Shown: in pieces, positions 1 to 14,215 of the stretch | Layout: every line of letters starts with the position of its first letter | Position numbering within the stretch: the stretch's first letter is position 1 | NCBI GenBank assembly: GCA_963839535.1 | Contig: CAWIVF010000014.1 | Location: 62,001 to 126,000, forward strand | Direction of reading: 5' to 3' | DNA from: RHKX01 sp963839535 | Lineage (GTDB): Bacteria; Actinomycetota; Thermoleophilia; Solirubrobacterales; 70-9 | Length of the DNA stretch: 64,000 bases | Notes under the pieces: model-generated | Seen by the model: the letters and a program-made list of their open reading frames with translations, nothing else | Told to the model about the DNA's origin: nothing | Databases searched by the model: none | Translations under genes and position numbers: made by a program

Positions 1-2360
1 CCTCGGTGGTGCGGCTCGGGTACGATCTCGGTGCTCGGGACGGTCGTCGTCGGTCGTCTCCGCGTCGGGGTCCTCGGCCTCGCGACCGGCCTGCAGGGCG
101 TCCCAGGCGGTGACGACGTCGTTCCAGATCAGGGCGGGGATCGTGCCGCCGTCGACGGGGAGGCCGCCGAACTCGGTCAGCATCGGGGTGCCGCCGTCCG
201 GGTAGCCGACCCAGACGGCGACCGTCACCTCCTCGTTGGCGCCGACGAACCAGGCATCGGCGTTGTTGTCGGTGGTGCCGGTCTTGCCCCAGATGTAGTC
301 GTCGCCGACCTGCGCCCGCTGACCGGTGCCGCTGGTGACGACGGTGTGGAGGATGTCGGTGGCCGTCTGCGCGACGGCCGGGTCGACGACCTGCTCCTCG
401 GTCTTCTCGTTCTCGCCGGTGCCGCCGAGCTGGTCGGGCACGAACTCGTCCTCGCCCTCCTCGGTGACGGTGACGCTGTCGATCGCGACCGGGCCCTCGC
501 CGTTGCCGCGGCTGGCCTCGGTGCCGCTCACCCGGGCGCCGCCGTTGGCGAGCGTGTTGTAGGCGTAGGCCATCTCGAGCGGGGTCACGCCGGTCTTCAG
601 CCCGCCGAGGATCAGCGCCGGGTTGCTCTCGAGCTCGGACGAGATCCCGAGATCGTGGGCGGTGTCGACGATGTCGTTGAGGCCGACGTCGAGGCCGAGC
701 TGCGCGTAGACGGAGTTGTCGGAGTAGGTGGTCGCGGTCGCGATCGAGGCGCTGCCGAGGTAGTTGTCGCCGTAGTTGCTGACCCGGAAGATGTCCTCGA
801 CCTCCTTCGTCTCGCCGCTCTTCGTCGGGATCTTGGCCTCGAACGGCAGCTCCTGGGGCGCCGACGTGTAGACCTGGTCCGGCGAGAGGCCCTCCTTGAG
901 CGCCGTCACGAGCGTGAACGGCTTGAAGGACGAGCCGGGCTGGCGCAGGCCGTTCGTCGCCAGGTTGAAGGGGCTCGCCTCGAAGTCCTGGCCGCCGACC
1001 ATCGCCAGCACCTCGGCGCTGCCGTTGTCGAGGACGACGACCGCCGAGGTCGGCCCGAGCCCGCCGAGCCGGCTGCTGACCGACTGCTCGGCGGCCTCCT
1101 GCAGCTCGGCGTCGAGGGTGGAGGTGACCTTGAGCCCGCCGCCGAAGGCCCTGCCGGCCCCGTACTTGTCGACGACCTGCTGGCGCAGCCAGTCGGTGAA
1201 GTACGGCGCCTCGGAGTCCGTGGTCGGTGGCTGGACCTCCCCCTTCTCGGGCACCCTGACCTCGAGCAGCCGCGGGAAGTCCTCGTCGCTGATCTCGAGG
1301 ACGCCCTGCTCGCGCATCTTCTCCAGCACCACGTTGCGCTGGGACTGCGCGTCGATCGGGTTCGTCAACGGGTCGTACGCGGTCGGCGAGGAGATCAGCG
1401 CCGCGAGCATCGCGGCCTCCTCCGGCCGCAGGACCGAGGCACAGCGCTCGCCCTTCGGCCCGCAACCGCGATGGTTGAAGCCGAAGTACGTGCGCGCCGC
1501 GGCCTCGATCCCGTAGGCGCCGTTGCCGAAGTAGATGTTGTTGAGGTAGTTGGTGAGGATCTTCTCCTTCGACCACTTGCGCTCGATCTGGTAGGCGAGG
1601 GCGGCCTCACGGAGCTTCTGCAGGACCGTCCTGCTGCCCTGCGCCTCGAGGGCGTTCTTGACGAACTGCTGGGTGATCGTCGATCCGCCCTGAACGGCGC
1701 TGCCGGCGACGATGTCCTGCTGCAGGGCCCGGGCGATCCCGAGGAAGTCGATTCCGCGGTGCTCGTAGAACCGCTGGTCCTCGACCGCGACGACCGCCTG
1801 CTTGACGACCGGCGAGATCTCCTCGGACTCGAGCAGGATGCTCTGCTCGTTGCCGGTCAGCGTGGTCAGGACGGTCTCGCCGTCGTTGGCGTAGACGACC
1901 GAGTTCTGGGCCCGGTCGTACTGCGCGCGGGCCTCGAGGTCGGGCAGGTCCTGGGCGACCGCCATCATGATCCCGAAGACCCAGGAGACGATCGCCAGGA
2001 GGATCAGGCCGGAGGCGACGAAGGCGACGCGCAGCTTCTTCAGCCGGGGCTTCGGCCCGCGCTCTGCCTCGCGGCCTGTCTGGCCTGCCGTCGCTCGCGC
2101 AGGCGCAGGCCGCCGTGGCGCAGGTCGCGGATCCGGGCCGCCCTGGCCTTGCGCTTGTCGGCGCGGAGGGCCCGGCGCTCCTCGGCCCGCTTGCGCGCCG
2201 CCTCCTTGGCCGCTTCGACCGGGTCGGCGGGTGGGGTCTCGCCCTCGCCGGAAGGGGGTTCCGCGGGGGGCTCGGCCGGGCCGTTCGGATCTCGGTTCGA
2301 GGGAGACACTCTCTGGGTGGGTGCGCCGCGGGGATCGGGCCCTCGATGAGGCCTCGACAT
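1..2360 (-). CDS. Class A penicillin-binding protein (PBP1a type), C-terminus beyond window
   Basis: Bifunctional peptidoglycan glycosyltransferase and DD-transpeptidase anchored in the membrane. The N-terminal ~100 residues are charged and Ala/Glu/Arg-rich (cytoplasmic tail), followed by one membrane helix near residue 110-130. The GT51 domain shows EDQRFYEHRG near residue 193 and GGSTITQQF near 226. The transpeptidase domain shows the active-site serine in GSSFKP (near 475), SDN (near 545) and KTGTT (near 690). Frame is lost around 2055-2075, between the tail and the membrane helix, by a single-base indel; everything downstream is open to position 1, where an acidic, Arg-rich tail is cut by the window edge. 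The ATG at 2360 is the only good start in the tail frame. It is divergent from tyrS. Family identity is certain from the motifs; which PBP paralogue it is cannot be said. Confidence 0.93.
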
Positions 2361-2461
2361 CCGGAGTGACCGTGGCGGCCCTCGCGTGTCCGGGGTGGCT
2401 TTCTGCCCCGGCCCACGTCTCCGTGCGCCCCTCGGCGACGCGTGAGTCTAGCATTGCCCCC

Positions 2462-3628
2462 ATGCCGGATTCCGCCTCCGAGGCCGCCCGACTCGCGCTC
2501 GGAGCCGTCGAATCACTGCCTGACGGGGAGCTCGAGCGACGCCTCTCCGGCGAGACCCCTCTGCGGGTCAAGCTCGGCATCGACCCCACCGCCCCCGACA
2601 TCCACCTCGGGCATGTCGTCGTGCTGGAGAAGCTGCGGCAGTTCCAGGCCGCCGGCCACGTCGCGGTGATGATCATCGGCGACTACACGGCCAGGGTGGG
2701 GGACCCGAGCGGCCGCTCCGACCTCCGGCCCGAGCTCGGGGACGACGAGATCGAGGCGAATTCGAAGACCTTCACCGAGCAGGCGTTCAAGGTGCTCGAC
2801 CCCGAGCTGACCGAGGTCCGCTTCAACAGCGAGTGGCTCGACATGCCGACGGCGGAGCTGTTCGGCCTGGCCCGGCGCTTCACGGTCGCCCGGCTGCTCG
2901 AGCGCGACGACTTCACCAAGCGGATGGCGGCCTCGCAGCCGATCTCGATGCTCGAGCTCCTCTACCCGGTCATGCAGGGGTACGACTCCGTCGCCGTGCG
3001 CGCCGACCTCGAGCTCGGCGGCACCGAGCAGAAGTTCAACCTCCTGTTCGCCCGCGACGTGCAGACGTCCTTCGGCCAGCGCCCGCAGGCCGTGATGACG
3101 ATGCCGATCCTCCCCGGCACCGACGGCGAGCGGAAGATGAGCAAGTCGCTCGGCAACTACATCGGGGTCACGGAGGCCCCGGAGGAGATCTTCGGCAAGG
3201 TCATGAGCGTCCCGGACGGCGCGATGCCGCTCTACTGGGAGCTGCTCGCCGGCGAGCCGCTCGACCCCTCCCGCCACCCGGGCGAGGCCAAGCGCGACCT
3301 CGCGCGGCGGATCTGCGACCGCTTCGCCGGTCCGGGGACCGGGGAGGCCGCCGAGGCGCACTTCAACCGCATCCATCTGGACCGCGGCGTCCCGGACGAC
3401 ATTCCCGAGCACCGCCTGGGCGGGGACGGGGACGTACACCTGCCCAGCCTGCTCCGCGAGGGCTTCGGGATCAGCGGCAGCGAGGCGCGGCGCATGCTCG
3501 AGCAGGGGGCCGTCAGGCTCGACGGGGAGCCGCTGGCCGGCGACCGCCTCGATCTACCCGTCGGCGAGCTCGATGGGCGCACCCTGCAGCTCGGCAAGCG
3601 CCGCTTTCTGAGGCTGGCGGCGGGCTGA
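2462..3628 (+). CDS. tyrS: Tyrosyl-tRNA synthetase (TyrZ-like, KMSKS type)
   Basis: Charges tRNA-Tyr with tyrosine in the cytoplasm. The 388-residue protein has the class I signature HLGH at residues 48-51, a KMSKS loop near 225-229, and a C-terminal S4-type RNA-binding domain from about residue 325 (LPSLLREGFGISGSEARRML region). The KMSKS rather than KFGKT loop and the overall length fit the TyrZ subgroup. I chose ATG 2462, not the longer upstream frame, because homology begins there. A -10-like TAGCAT lies at 2449-2454, seven bases before the ATG, with no Shine-Dalgarno sequence, which suggests a leaderless transcript. The next feature downstream is the rRNA operon promoter. Confidence 0.96.
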   Translation: MPDSASEAARLALGAVESLPDGELERRLSGETPLRVKLGIDPTAPDIHLGHVVVLEKLRQFQAAGHVAVMIIGDYTARVGDPSGRSDLRPELGDDEIEANSKTFTEQAFKVLDPELTEVRFNSEWLDMPTAELFGLARRFTVARLLERDDFTKRMAASQPISMLELLYPVMQGYDSVAVRADLELGGTEQKFNLLFARDVQTSFGQRPQAVMTMPILPGTDGERKMSKSLGNYIGVTEAPEEIFGKVMSVPDGAMPLYWELLAGEPLDPSRHPGEAKRDLARRICDRFAGPGTGEAAEAHFNRIHLDRGVPDDIPEHRLGGDGDVHLPSLLREGFGISGSEARRMLEQGAVRLDGEPLAGDRLDLPVGELDGRTLQLGKRRFLRLAAG

Positions 3629-3649
3629 GGCCGGATCGGCTCGGAGCCC

Positions 3650-3678
3650 TCGACAAGACGAGGCCCGATCGCTATAGT
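3650..3678 (+). promoter_or_regulatory. rRNA operon promoter
   Basis: TCGACA at 3650-3655 (5/6 match to the -35 consensus TTGACA), a 17-base spacer, and TATAGT at 3673-3678 (5/6 match to TATAAT). It lies about 300 bases before the 16S start and just after the tyrS stop. This is the best sigma-70-type promoter seen in the window and is correctly placed to drive 16S-23S-5S. Confidence 0.8.
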
Positions 3679-3973
3679 CCCGCTCCGCCTCCGAGGCGTG
3701 CCGGCCTGGCTGGGGAGTACCCCGAGTCGGGCCGCAACGGTCTTTGAAAACTGAGCAGCGCATGTATCTACGAGGATTCGTCCTCGTTTGATGCATCGAG
3801 TCCAACCCGGTCTGTCGCCAGCGGCATGACCGGGCCTTTAAACATGAACCTGTCATGTCGGTCGTCGCACGTGTAAGCGGCGGCCAATAGCCAAAGCATG
3901 ACAACTCTCAGTAAGACAGTGGAGCCTCACTTCGCATGACCTGCAGGTGAGGATTGAAACCCACGAGTCATTT
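3679..3973 (+). other. rRNA operon leader with 16S precursor processing half-stem
   Basis: About 295 bases without a protein gene. At 3739-3759 the leader reads GGTCTTTGAAAACTGAGCAG plus C. Its reverse complement, with two changes, occurs in the spacer after 16S at 5663-5683. The two would pair across the 16S to form the long precursor stem normally cut by RNase III. The rest shows several small inverted repeats (for example around 3771-3790, ACGAGGA/TCCTCGT) but nothing I can name. Confidence 0.7.
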
Positions 3974-5520
<1,547 letters not shown>

Positions 5521-5802
5521 CTAGGGAGCTCTATGGGTTCGACCGGTTCGCCGGCCGGATCCGAGGAGTCCACGCCTCGAGCACAGTCGCTCGAGCCGTG
5601 TTCCTGAAATGTCGACTGGACTCGATCGCGCAGGAGGCCCCTCGGGGCACTCCTGCAGAAGTGCTGCTCAGTTCTCAGAGACCGCGTGGCGGGAATCCCC
5701 CGCCGGCCGTCATCGGCGATGCTTGAAAACTGCACAAAGGCCAATAATTATGAATGGGTAATAGACCCCATCGGCGAACTATGCAAACGTCGATGGGCTC
5801 AC
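5521..5802 (+). other. 16S-23S spacer without tRNA genes
   Basis: 282 bases. I looked for tRNA-Ile and tRNA-Ala and found neither acceptor stems nor a T-arm GGTTCRANYCC motif in a cloverleaf context. The spacer carries the 3' partner of the 16S processing stem (5663-5683) and the 5' partner of the 23S processing stem (5721-5744, GCTTGAAAACTGCAC...). Confidence 0.8.
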
Positions 5803-8808
<3,006 letters not shown>

Positions 8809-8921
8809 TCTATTACCTTGAGTTTCATATTTTGGCCTGCGTGCAGTTTTCAAGCCTTGCCGTGCGGCGGGGCGCTCGAACGGCCTCGTGCCGGCCCGAG
8901 CGCTCTCGCGGTCTCGGACAA
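8809..8921 (+). other. 23S-5S spacer with 23S processing half-stem
   Basis: The sequence at 8832-8855 is the reverse complement of 5721-5744 with two mismatches in 24, so the two can pair and bracket the 23S. No tRNA is visible. Confidence 0.7.
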
Positions 8922-9039
8922 TTTCGGTGGCAATAGCGAGGGGGATACACCTCTTCCCATTCCGAACAGAGCAGTTAAGCCCCTCTGCGCCGATGGTACT
9001 TGGTGGGAAACCGCCTGGGAGAGTAGGTCGCCGCCGGTT
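8922..9039 (+). rRNA. rrf: 5S ribosomal RNA
   Basis: About 118 bases. The 5' TTTCGGTGGC pairs loosely with the 3' GTCGCCGCCGG. The core CATTCCGAACAGAGCAGTTAA and CGCCGATGGTACT are the standard 5S loop B/C and loop E sequences. It lies in the expected position after 23S and before a hairpin terminator. Confidence 0.95.
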
Positions 9040-9056
9040 CTTCATGAACCTCGTCA

Positions 9057-9086
9057 GAGCCGTCTCAGCACCCGCTGAGGCGGCTC
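9057..9086 (+). terminator. rRNA operon terminator hairpin
   Basis: GAGCCGTCTCAG, loop CACCCG, CTGAGGCGGCTC: a 12-bp stem with one G-U pair, 17 bases after 5S. Only a weak T-run follows, but position and stem strength make it the likely end of the rRNA transcript. The opposing gene ends at 9109. Confidence 0.75.
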
Positions 9087-9108
9087 GACGTCGTTCTGGG
9101 GCCGTTTC

Positions 9109-9681
9109 CTAGGGGATCAGGGAGTCGAGCTCCTCGTAGCCCGGGATGTCCTCGATCCCCGGGAGCTCGCCGCCGCTCAGGTCCTGCAGTCCGCCGAGCT
9201 GCTCGAGCAGGCTCTGGACGCTGTCGTCGCCGGAGAGCGACTGGAGGCCGTCGATGGCCGGGTCCAACGGGTGCGTTGCGCGGCGACGGCCCGCAGGAGG
9301 GTCTCCTCGATGCCGTCGATCCGGCCGGCCGCGGCTGCGTCGTCGACCGCCCGTCTCCAGCCCGGCGCGGACCGCGTCCTCGACGGCGTCGGCGTCGACG
9401 TCGTGGAGCTCGGCGAACTCGGCCGTCGCCTCCTCGCTCGCAAGCGCGAGCGTCAGCTCCTCCCGGCTGACACGTCGAGCTCGCAGGCGGCGCCGTCCAG
9501 GGCCGAGAGCGCGATGCGCCTCGAAAGGTCGCGCTCCTCGACGACCGCGGCGTCGCGCGCCTCGCAGGGGTCGGCGACGTCGGCGGGGTCGTAGGTGGCG
9601 CCGCCGAAGGCGAGGTAGACGCGCGATCAGGCCTATCGAGACCGCGAGCGCGACCATGGGCGCTCGGAGAGCCGGGCTCAT
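9109..9681 (-). CDS. Small membrane-anchored protein of unknown function
   Basis: About 190 residues. One N-terminal hydrophobic segment (VALAVSIGLIA, then RVYLAFGG in the next frame) is followed by an acidic soluble region with an E/A-rich stretch (LALASEEATAEFAELHDVDA) and a C-terminus rich in LQSL, LEQLGG and GIEDIPGYEEL. At least two frame breaks are needed (about 9620 and 9460, with a further one near 9350-9270) to join the parts. The ATG overlaps the TGA of the MFS transporter upstream (ATGA), so the two are translationally coupled and probably work together or share regulation. I do not recognise the family. Confidence 0.6.
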   Translation of the reverse strand: MSPALRAPMVALAVSIGLIARLPRLRRRHLRPRRRRRPLRGARRRGRRGARPFEAHRALGPGRRRLRARRVSREELTLALASEEATAEFAELHDVDADAVEDAVRAGLETGGRRRSRGRPDRRHRGDPPAGRRRATHPLDPAIDGLQSLSGDDSVQSLLEQLGGLQDLSGGELPGIEDIPGYEELDSLIP

Positions 9682-11037
9682 GCGAGCGGCCCCCGTGCGG
9701 TGCGCAGGCGCGCGATCGGGATCAGGGCGAGGAGCGCGAAGGCGGCGGCGCCGAGGAAGGGCAGGCTGAATGCGTTGGTGGCCGCGCGCTCGATCTGGTC
9801 CTCGATGCCCGCCTGGAGGCTGTCGAGCTCCTCGTCCGTCGCCCTCCGGCGGCCGTGACCGAGGCGAAGGCCGGGCCCACGTCAGGCAGCCTGCCCGTCC
9901 GCGTCCTCGATCGCCGGCGCCGATCGCCTCCGCGAGCTCGACCTTGGTCTCAGGCGGGAGCGGCGCGTCGAGCAGCAGCGCGGTGCTCGCCTCCTGGGCG
10001 CGCTCGCGCTGGGTTTCGAGCTGACTCGACAGGACCGGCGCGAGCACGAGGATCCCGACGACGATCCCGGCATGACGCGCCGCGATCGTCGCCGCCGAGC
10101 GGGATCCGAGCGGGTCGCGGCCGCCCACGGCCGCCAGGGTCAGGACCGGGAGCGCCAGCGCCAGCCCGACGCCGATCAGGAGCTGTGGCTGCAGCGTGAG
10201 CGCCAGCGAGGCGCCGGGGAGGACCGCCATCGCCGCGAGCCCGCCGGCGATCGCGATCCCGCCGGCCAGAGCCGCTGACAGCGGTGGCCCGGCGTGGGCG
10301 ATCAGCAGCCGCGCGAGCAGTGCGGACAGCGGAATCGCGGACACGGTGAGCGCGGCCGTGAGCGGCGACAGCCCCCATCCCTCGGTGAGCAGGATGACGA
10401 GCAGGAACAGCGCCGCGGTCAGCCCCGCGGAGAGAAGCGCGAGCCCGACCTCGGGGCGGAGGTCGGACGGGCCCTCGGGCCCGGGCTCCGGCTGCTCGGG
10501 TCGTGCGAAATACGCGAGCGGGAGCAGCACGAGGAGCGGAACCTGGACGAGGAAGATCGCCTGCCACGAGAGCAGTTCGGTGAGCAGGCCGCCGGCAGCC
10601 GGGCCGACCGCGACCCCGATCGTGGCCGCGCCCGCCCAGATCGGGGCCGCCCGCTCGTGGCTGCCGGTCGAGCGGGCGATCAGCTCGATCGAGCAGGCGA
10701 CCGCCAGGGCTCCGCCGAGGGCCTGAACGACCCGGGCGCCGATCAGGAACGCCTCGGAATCGGCGAGCGCGCAGGCCAGGGACGCCAGAGCGAAGACCGC
10801 CACGCCCGCCGCCCAACCGGCCCGGGGCGTCGCGCGGGCGACCTTCACGGCGGGCAGGATCGCGAGCGCCAGGGCGAGGTTGAAGGCCGTCAGCACCCAC
10901 GAGACCCCCACGACCGTGCCGTCGAACTCCCGCAGGATGTCGGGGAGGCCGAGCGTGACGACCGAGGAGTCGGCGAGGACCACCGCGATCGTCAGGGCCA
11001 GGGCGAGCCCGGTGAGTCGCTCGGAAGGCCCGCGCAT
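9678..11037 (-). CDS. MFS transporter, drug:H+ antiporter-2 (DHA2) type
   Basis: Multi-pass inner-membrane exporter. The N-terminus LADSSVVTLGLPDI matches the first helix of DHA2 drug exporters, which carry a conserved Asp there. About 12-14 hydrophobic helices follow, with the expected cytoplasmic loop after helix 2 (KVARATPRAG) and motif-C-like GVAVGPAAGGLL in helix 5. The C-terminal part is shifted: breaks near 9910 and 9855 separate the main frame from the last helix (NAFSLPFLGAAAFALLALIP) and the TGA at 9678-9680. The substrate cannot be predicted. It is the first gene of a two-gene minus-strand unit and is divergent from the M28 peptidase. Confidence 0.85.
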
Positions 11038-11085
11038 GCCGCTCAGGATCGCAGGAGAGGCTGCGGGGCGCTCTAGGATCGCGCG

Positions 11086-12255
11086 ATGAGCGATCCGCGG
11101 GCTCGACGAGGCGATGGCGTGGATCGAGCTGCTCGCCGACGAGATCGGCCCGCGCCGTCCGACGGGTCCCGCCGAGCGCGAGGCGGCGGAGCGGGCGAGC
11201 GCATCTGCTCCGTGACCGCGGCGTCCCCGCCGAGCTCGAGGGCTTCGACGGGTACGCGAGCTTCGGCTACCCGTTCGGGCTGATCATCGCCGCCGCGATC
11301 GCCCCTGCGCTCCTCTCTCCGCGCCGCAGGCGCCTGCGCTCGGCGCTCGCCCTGGCCTGCCGGCGCCGGCCTGCTCAGCGAGGGCTCGCTCATCCGGGCG
11401 CCGCTGTCGGACGCTGCTGTCGCGCCGGCGGTCGCAGAACCTCGTCGCGACGATCGAGCCGCGCGGGCCGCGGCGGCGAACGCTCTGCCTGATGGCGCAT
11501 CTCGACAGCTCCCGCAGCGGGCTGATCTTCCATCCCCGGCTCGTCGGCCTGCTCGGGCGCTGGATCACCGCGAACAGCCTGCTCGTCGCGGGCAGCGCGG
11601 TCGCCGAGCCGCTCGCCGGGCGGTTTCCGGCGCTGCATCGGCTCACGGCTCGCGCCCGCGGCGCGCTCCTCGTGAGCCTGGGGCTCCTGCTCGAGCGCGA
11701 GATCCGCGGGCGAGGACGTCCCCGGAGCGAACGACAATGCCTCCGGCTGCGCCGTGGTCGCCACGCTGGCGGCCGCGATCGCCGCCGAGCCGCTCGCCGA
11801 GACCCGCGTCGTGGTCTGCCTGACCGGATGCGAGGAATCGGGGACGCTCGGCTCCCAGGCCTTCCTCGACGCCCACGACACCGACGGCTGGCTGTTCCTC
11901 AACTTCGACAACGTCGGCGGCGACGGGACGCTCCGCTACCTGCGCCGGGAGGGGGTCATCACCCACTGGGGCGCCGACGGGGGCTTGATCGCCGCAGCCG
12001 GCGAGGTCGCCGCCGACCACCCGGACCTCCGGATGGCCCCGGAGGACTCGCCCGCCGGCCTGACCTACGACGCGAGCCCGGTCCTGGCGCGGGGCGGGCG
12101 CGCGCTGACGCTCAGCATCCAGGACGGCTTCATCCCGAACCTGCACTGGCCGACGGACACGCTCGAGAACGTGGACCCGGCGGGCGTGGGCGAGGACCCT
12201 CGCCGCGGGCCGGGCCCTGGTTGCTGCGATCGACGCCGGCCGCGCCGACGGCTGA
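11086..12255 (+). CDS. M28-family metallopeptidase with N-terminal membrane segment (frameshifted)
   Basis: Zinc aminopeptidase-type protein. Start MSDP..MAWIELLADEIGPRRPTG is typical of the family N-terminus. The zinc and catalytic residues are all visible, though spread over frames: MAHLDS (His), GANDNASG (Asp), GCEESG (Glu-Glu), NFDNVGGDG (Asp) and LHWPTDT (His). Two hydrophobic stretches near residues 60-100 (FGLIIAAAIAPALLS) suggest membrane anchoring. Frame breaks occur at about 11105, 11205, 11360, 11410, 11710 and 12200. ATG 11086 is preceded six bases upstream by TAGGAT (11074-11079), a leaderless-type -10. The substrate is unknown. Confidence 0.85.
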
Positions 12256-12286
12256 ATCGGCCCGCGTGACGAATAGGCTGGCGCGC

Positions 12287-13861
12287 GTGGAGGACTCGGC
12301 CCCAGCCGCGGAGAGCTCCGAGCCTCCCCGCGTCGCCGCCGCCTTCGAGCGGCCGGAGCACGCGCAGCCTGATGCGCATAGTCCGCACCGTCACGGCGTT
12401 GGCGATCGTCGCTCGCGAACCTCGTCGGTGCCGTGATCGTCTTCGTCCTGCTGGTCTGGGCGATCCCCACCGACGGCGGGGACATCGACGACTACGCGCT
12501 CTACAACCTGATCCTCGCCGGCGGATACCTGCTCATATCGGTGCCCCTCGGCATCACCTGGGCGCTCCGGCGGCTTCGCCCGAGTCGGCGCTGGATGACC
12601 GAGGACCGCGACCCGACGGAGGCGGAGCAGCGGAACCTGCTGCGCTCGCCCCTGCACGTCCTGGTGGTGATGGCCATGCTCTGGTTCGTCGCAGCGCTGG
12701 TGTTCGGGGCGTTCAACATGACCCACTCGTTCGAGCTCGGGCGCAAGGTGTTCATCACCGTGCTCCTCGGCGGCCTCGCCACGTGCGCGATCGCCTACCT
12801 GCTCACCGAGCGCCTCACTCGGCCGCTGGCCGTACGGGCGCTGGCCGCCAGGCCGCTGGAGGACCCGGCGCTTACCGGGGGTCACGGTGCGGACCGTCTT
12901 CGCCTGGGCCCTCGGGTCCGGCGTTCCCATGTTCGGGCTTGCGATCGTGGCGGTCTCGACCCTGATCGACAAGGACCTGAGCCGGACGGAGCTCTCGATC
13001 GCCGTGCTCGCCCTCGCCGTGACCGGCCTGCTGGTCGGGTTCTTCTGCATGTTCATCGCCGCCCGGGTGACGGCCGCGCCGATCATCTCCGTCCGCCATG
13101 CGGTCTCGGAGGTCGGGCGAGGCGACCTCGACGTCGAGGTGCCCGTCTACGACGGCAGCGAGCTCGGCCTGCTGCAGAGCGGCTTCAACCAGATGGTGAC
13201 GGGCCTGCGGGAGCGCGAGCACATCCGCGACGTGTTCGGCCGCCACGTCGGCGAGGACGTCGCCCGCGAGGCGCTGGAGCGGGAGGAGGGGCTCGGCGGC
13301 GAGACGCGCGAGGTGGCGATCCTGTTCATCGACATGGTCGGCTCCACCGAGCTCGCCTCGACCCGCCCCGCGACCGAGGTCGTCGACCTGCTGAACGCGT
13401 TCTTCGGGGTGGTCGTCGAGGCCACCCACGAGCACGGCGGCTGGGTCAACAAGTTCGAGGGGGACGCCGCCCTCGCGGTCTTCGGCGCGCCCGAGGAGGT
13501 CGAGGACGCACCCGGTCGCGCGCTCGCTGCGGCCCGGGAGATGGCGAGACGGCTCAACGACGAGGTCGAGGGCGTGGAGGCCGGCATCGGCGTCTCCTGG
13601 GGCGAGGTCGTGGCCGGCAACATCGGCGGGGCCGAGCGCTTCGAGTACACGGTGATCGGCGACGCCGTCAACGAGGCGGCGCGGCTGATGGACCTCTCGA
13701 AGGAGCGCGACGTCCACGTGCTGGCCTCGTCGGCCGCCGTCGAGGAGGCCGGCGAGGACGAGGCCTCCCACTGGGAGCTCGGCGACGAGGTCGAGCTCCG
13801 CGGCCGGTCGCGGGCGACGCGGCTGGCGACGCCCAAGGACCTGGCCGAGACCGGCTCCTAG
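12287..13861 (+). CDS. Membrane adenylate cyclase, class III, with HAMP domain
   Basis: Makes cyclic AMP from ATP on the cytoplasmic side. About six membrane helices (first VGAVIVFVLLVWAIP, last LAVTGLLVGFFCMFIAA) are followed by a HAMP linker (VGRGDLDVEVPVYDGSELG) and a class III catalytic domain: AILFIDMVGSTEL supplies the first metal Asp, NKFEGDAALAVFG the second metal Asp and the adenine-specifying Lys, and YTVIGDAVNEAARL the second adenine-specifying Asp plus the transition-state Asn and Arg. The full residue set predicts an active adenylate rather than guanylate cyclase. Breaks near 12367, 12415 and 12875. The GTG start has TAGGCT (12274-12279) seven bases upstream. Confidence 0.9.
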
Positions 13862-13871
13862 ACGACCGGGC

Positions 13872-14123
13872 TCAGACGCGCGAGACGGGCGCCGGCACGG
13901 TGGCCCGGCGGGCCCGTCGCTCGCATCCTCGACGGCGGGCCGGAGCGGGGACCTCCCAGTCCCAATCCGCCCAGGGGCGGGGGGCACTCCGGTCGCTTCC
14001 GGCAACGCCGTCGGGCGCCTGCTCGAGGCCGTACTGGCCAAGCGTGAGCATGTCGATCGCAAGGTCGATCCGGTCGGCGATCCGGGTGATCGCCCTTCCT
14101 CTTCTGTGTCTGCTGTGTGTCAT
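13872..14123 (-). CDS. Small protein of unknown function behind an SOS-like box
   Basis: 83 residues, beginning MTHSRHRRGR, then an amphipathic segment ITRIADRIDLAIDMLTLGQ and a Trp/Pro/Arg-rich tail (PWADWDWEVPAPARRR). It is intact in frame. It lies downstream of dnaE2 (93-base gap) on the same strand. The gap holds a LexA-like site at 14152-14165 and TACCTT at 14132-14137 eight bases before the ATG, so it may have its own damage-inducible leaderless promoter. I do not recognise the family. The alternative is that it is a chance ORF in a converging intergenic region, but the non-random middle segment and the promoter layout favour a gene. Confidence 0.5.
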   Translation of the reverse strand: MTHSRHRRGRAITRIADRIDLAIDMLTLGQYGLEQAPDGVAGSDRSAPRPWADWDWEVPAPARRRGCERRARRATVPAPVSRV

Positions 14124-14151
14124 TGCGGGAGAAGGTATGGATGGTGCCGGA

Positions 14152-14165
14152 CGTACACATGTTCG
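14152..14165 (-). promoter_or_regulatory. LexA-type SOS box, one mismatch
   Basis: On the minus strand CGAACATGTGTACG, against the Gram-positive/actinobacterial SOS consensus CGAACNNNNGTTCG (13 of 14 informative or free positions match; one T to A). It sits 14 bases upstream of a candidate -10 (TACCTT) of the small gene at 13872-14123, i.e. over the -35 region. Confidence 0.55.
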
Positions 14166-14182
14166 TGCAATGGAACTTGCAC
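14165..14182. repeat. Perfect inverted repeat next to the SOS-like box
   Basis: GTGCAA, six-base centre TGGAAC, TTGCAC. Perfect six-base arms overlapping the end of the SOS-like box by one base. It could be an extra operator or a weak stop hairpin after dnaE2; no T-run follows on either strand. Confidence 0.45.
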
Positions 14183-14215
14183 CTCTGAGCAGCTTTCTGG
14201 CTATTTGCAGCGGTT

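Noticed and set aside
31..2349. 772-residue plus-strand open frame
   Set aside because: It is the in-register antisense of the penicillin-binding protein; its sequence is low-complexity (Asp, Gly, Arg, Val) with no domain, while the minus strand has all PBP motifs.
5521..5802. tRNA-Ile or tRNA-Ala in the rRNA spacer
   Set aside because: No sequence with acceptor, D, anticodon and T arms could be found.
9109..11037. Single 642-residue MFS protein
   Set aside because: The frame mixes true MFS sequence with out-of-frame Arg-rich stretches. After allowing for breaks the transporter ends at 9678 and a separate gene starts at 9681.
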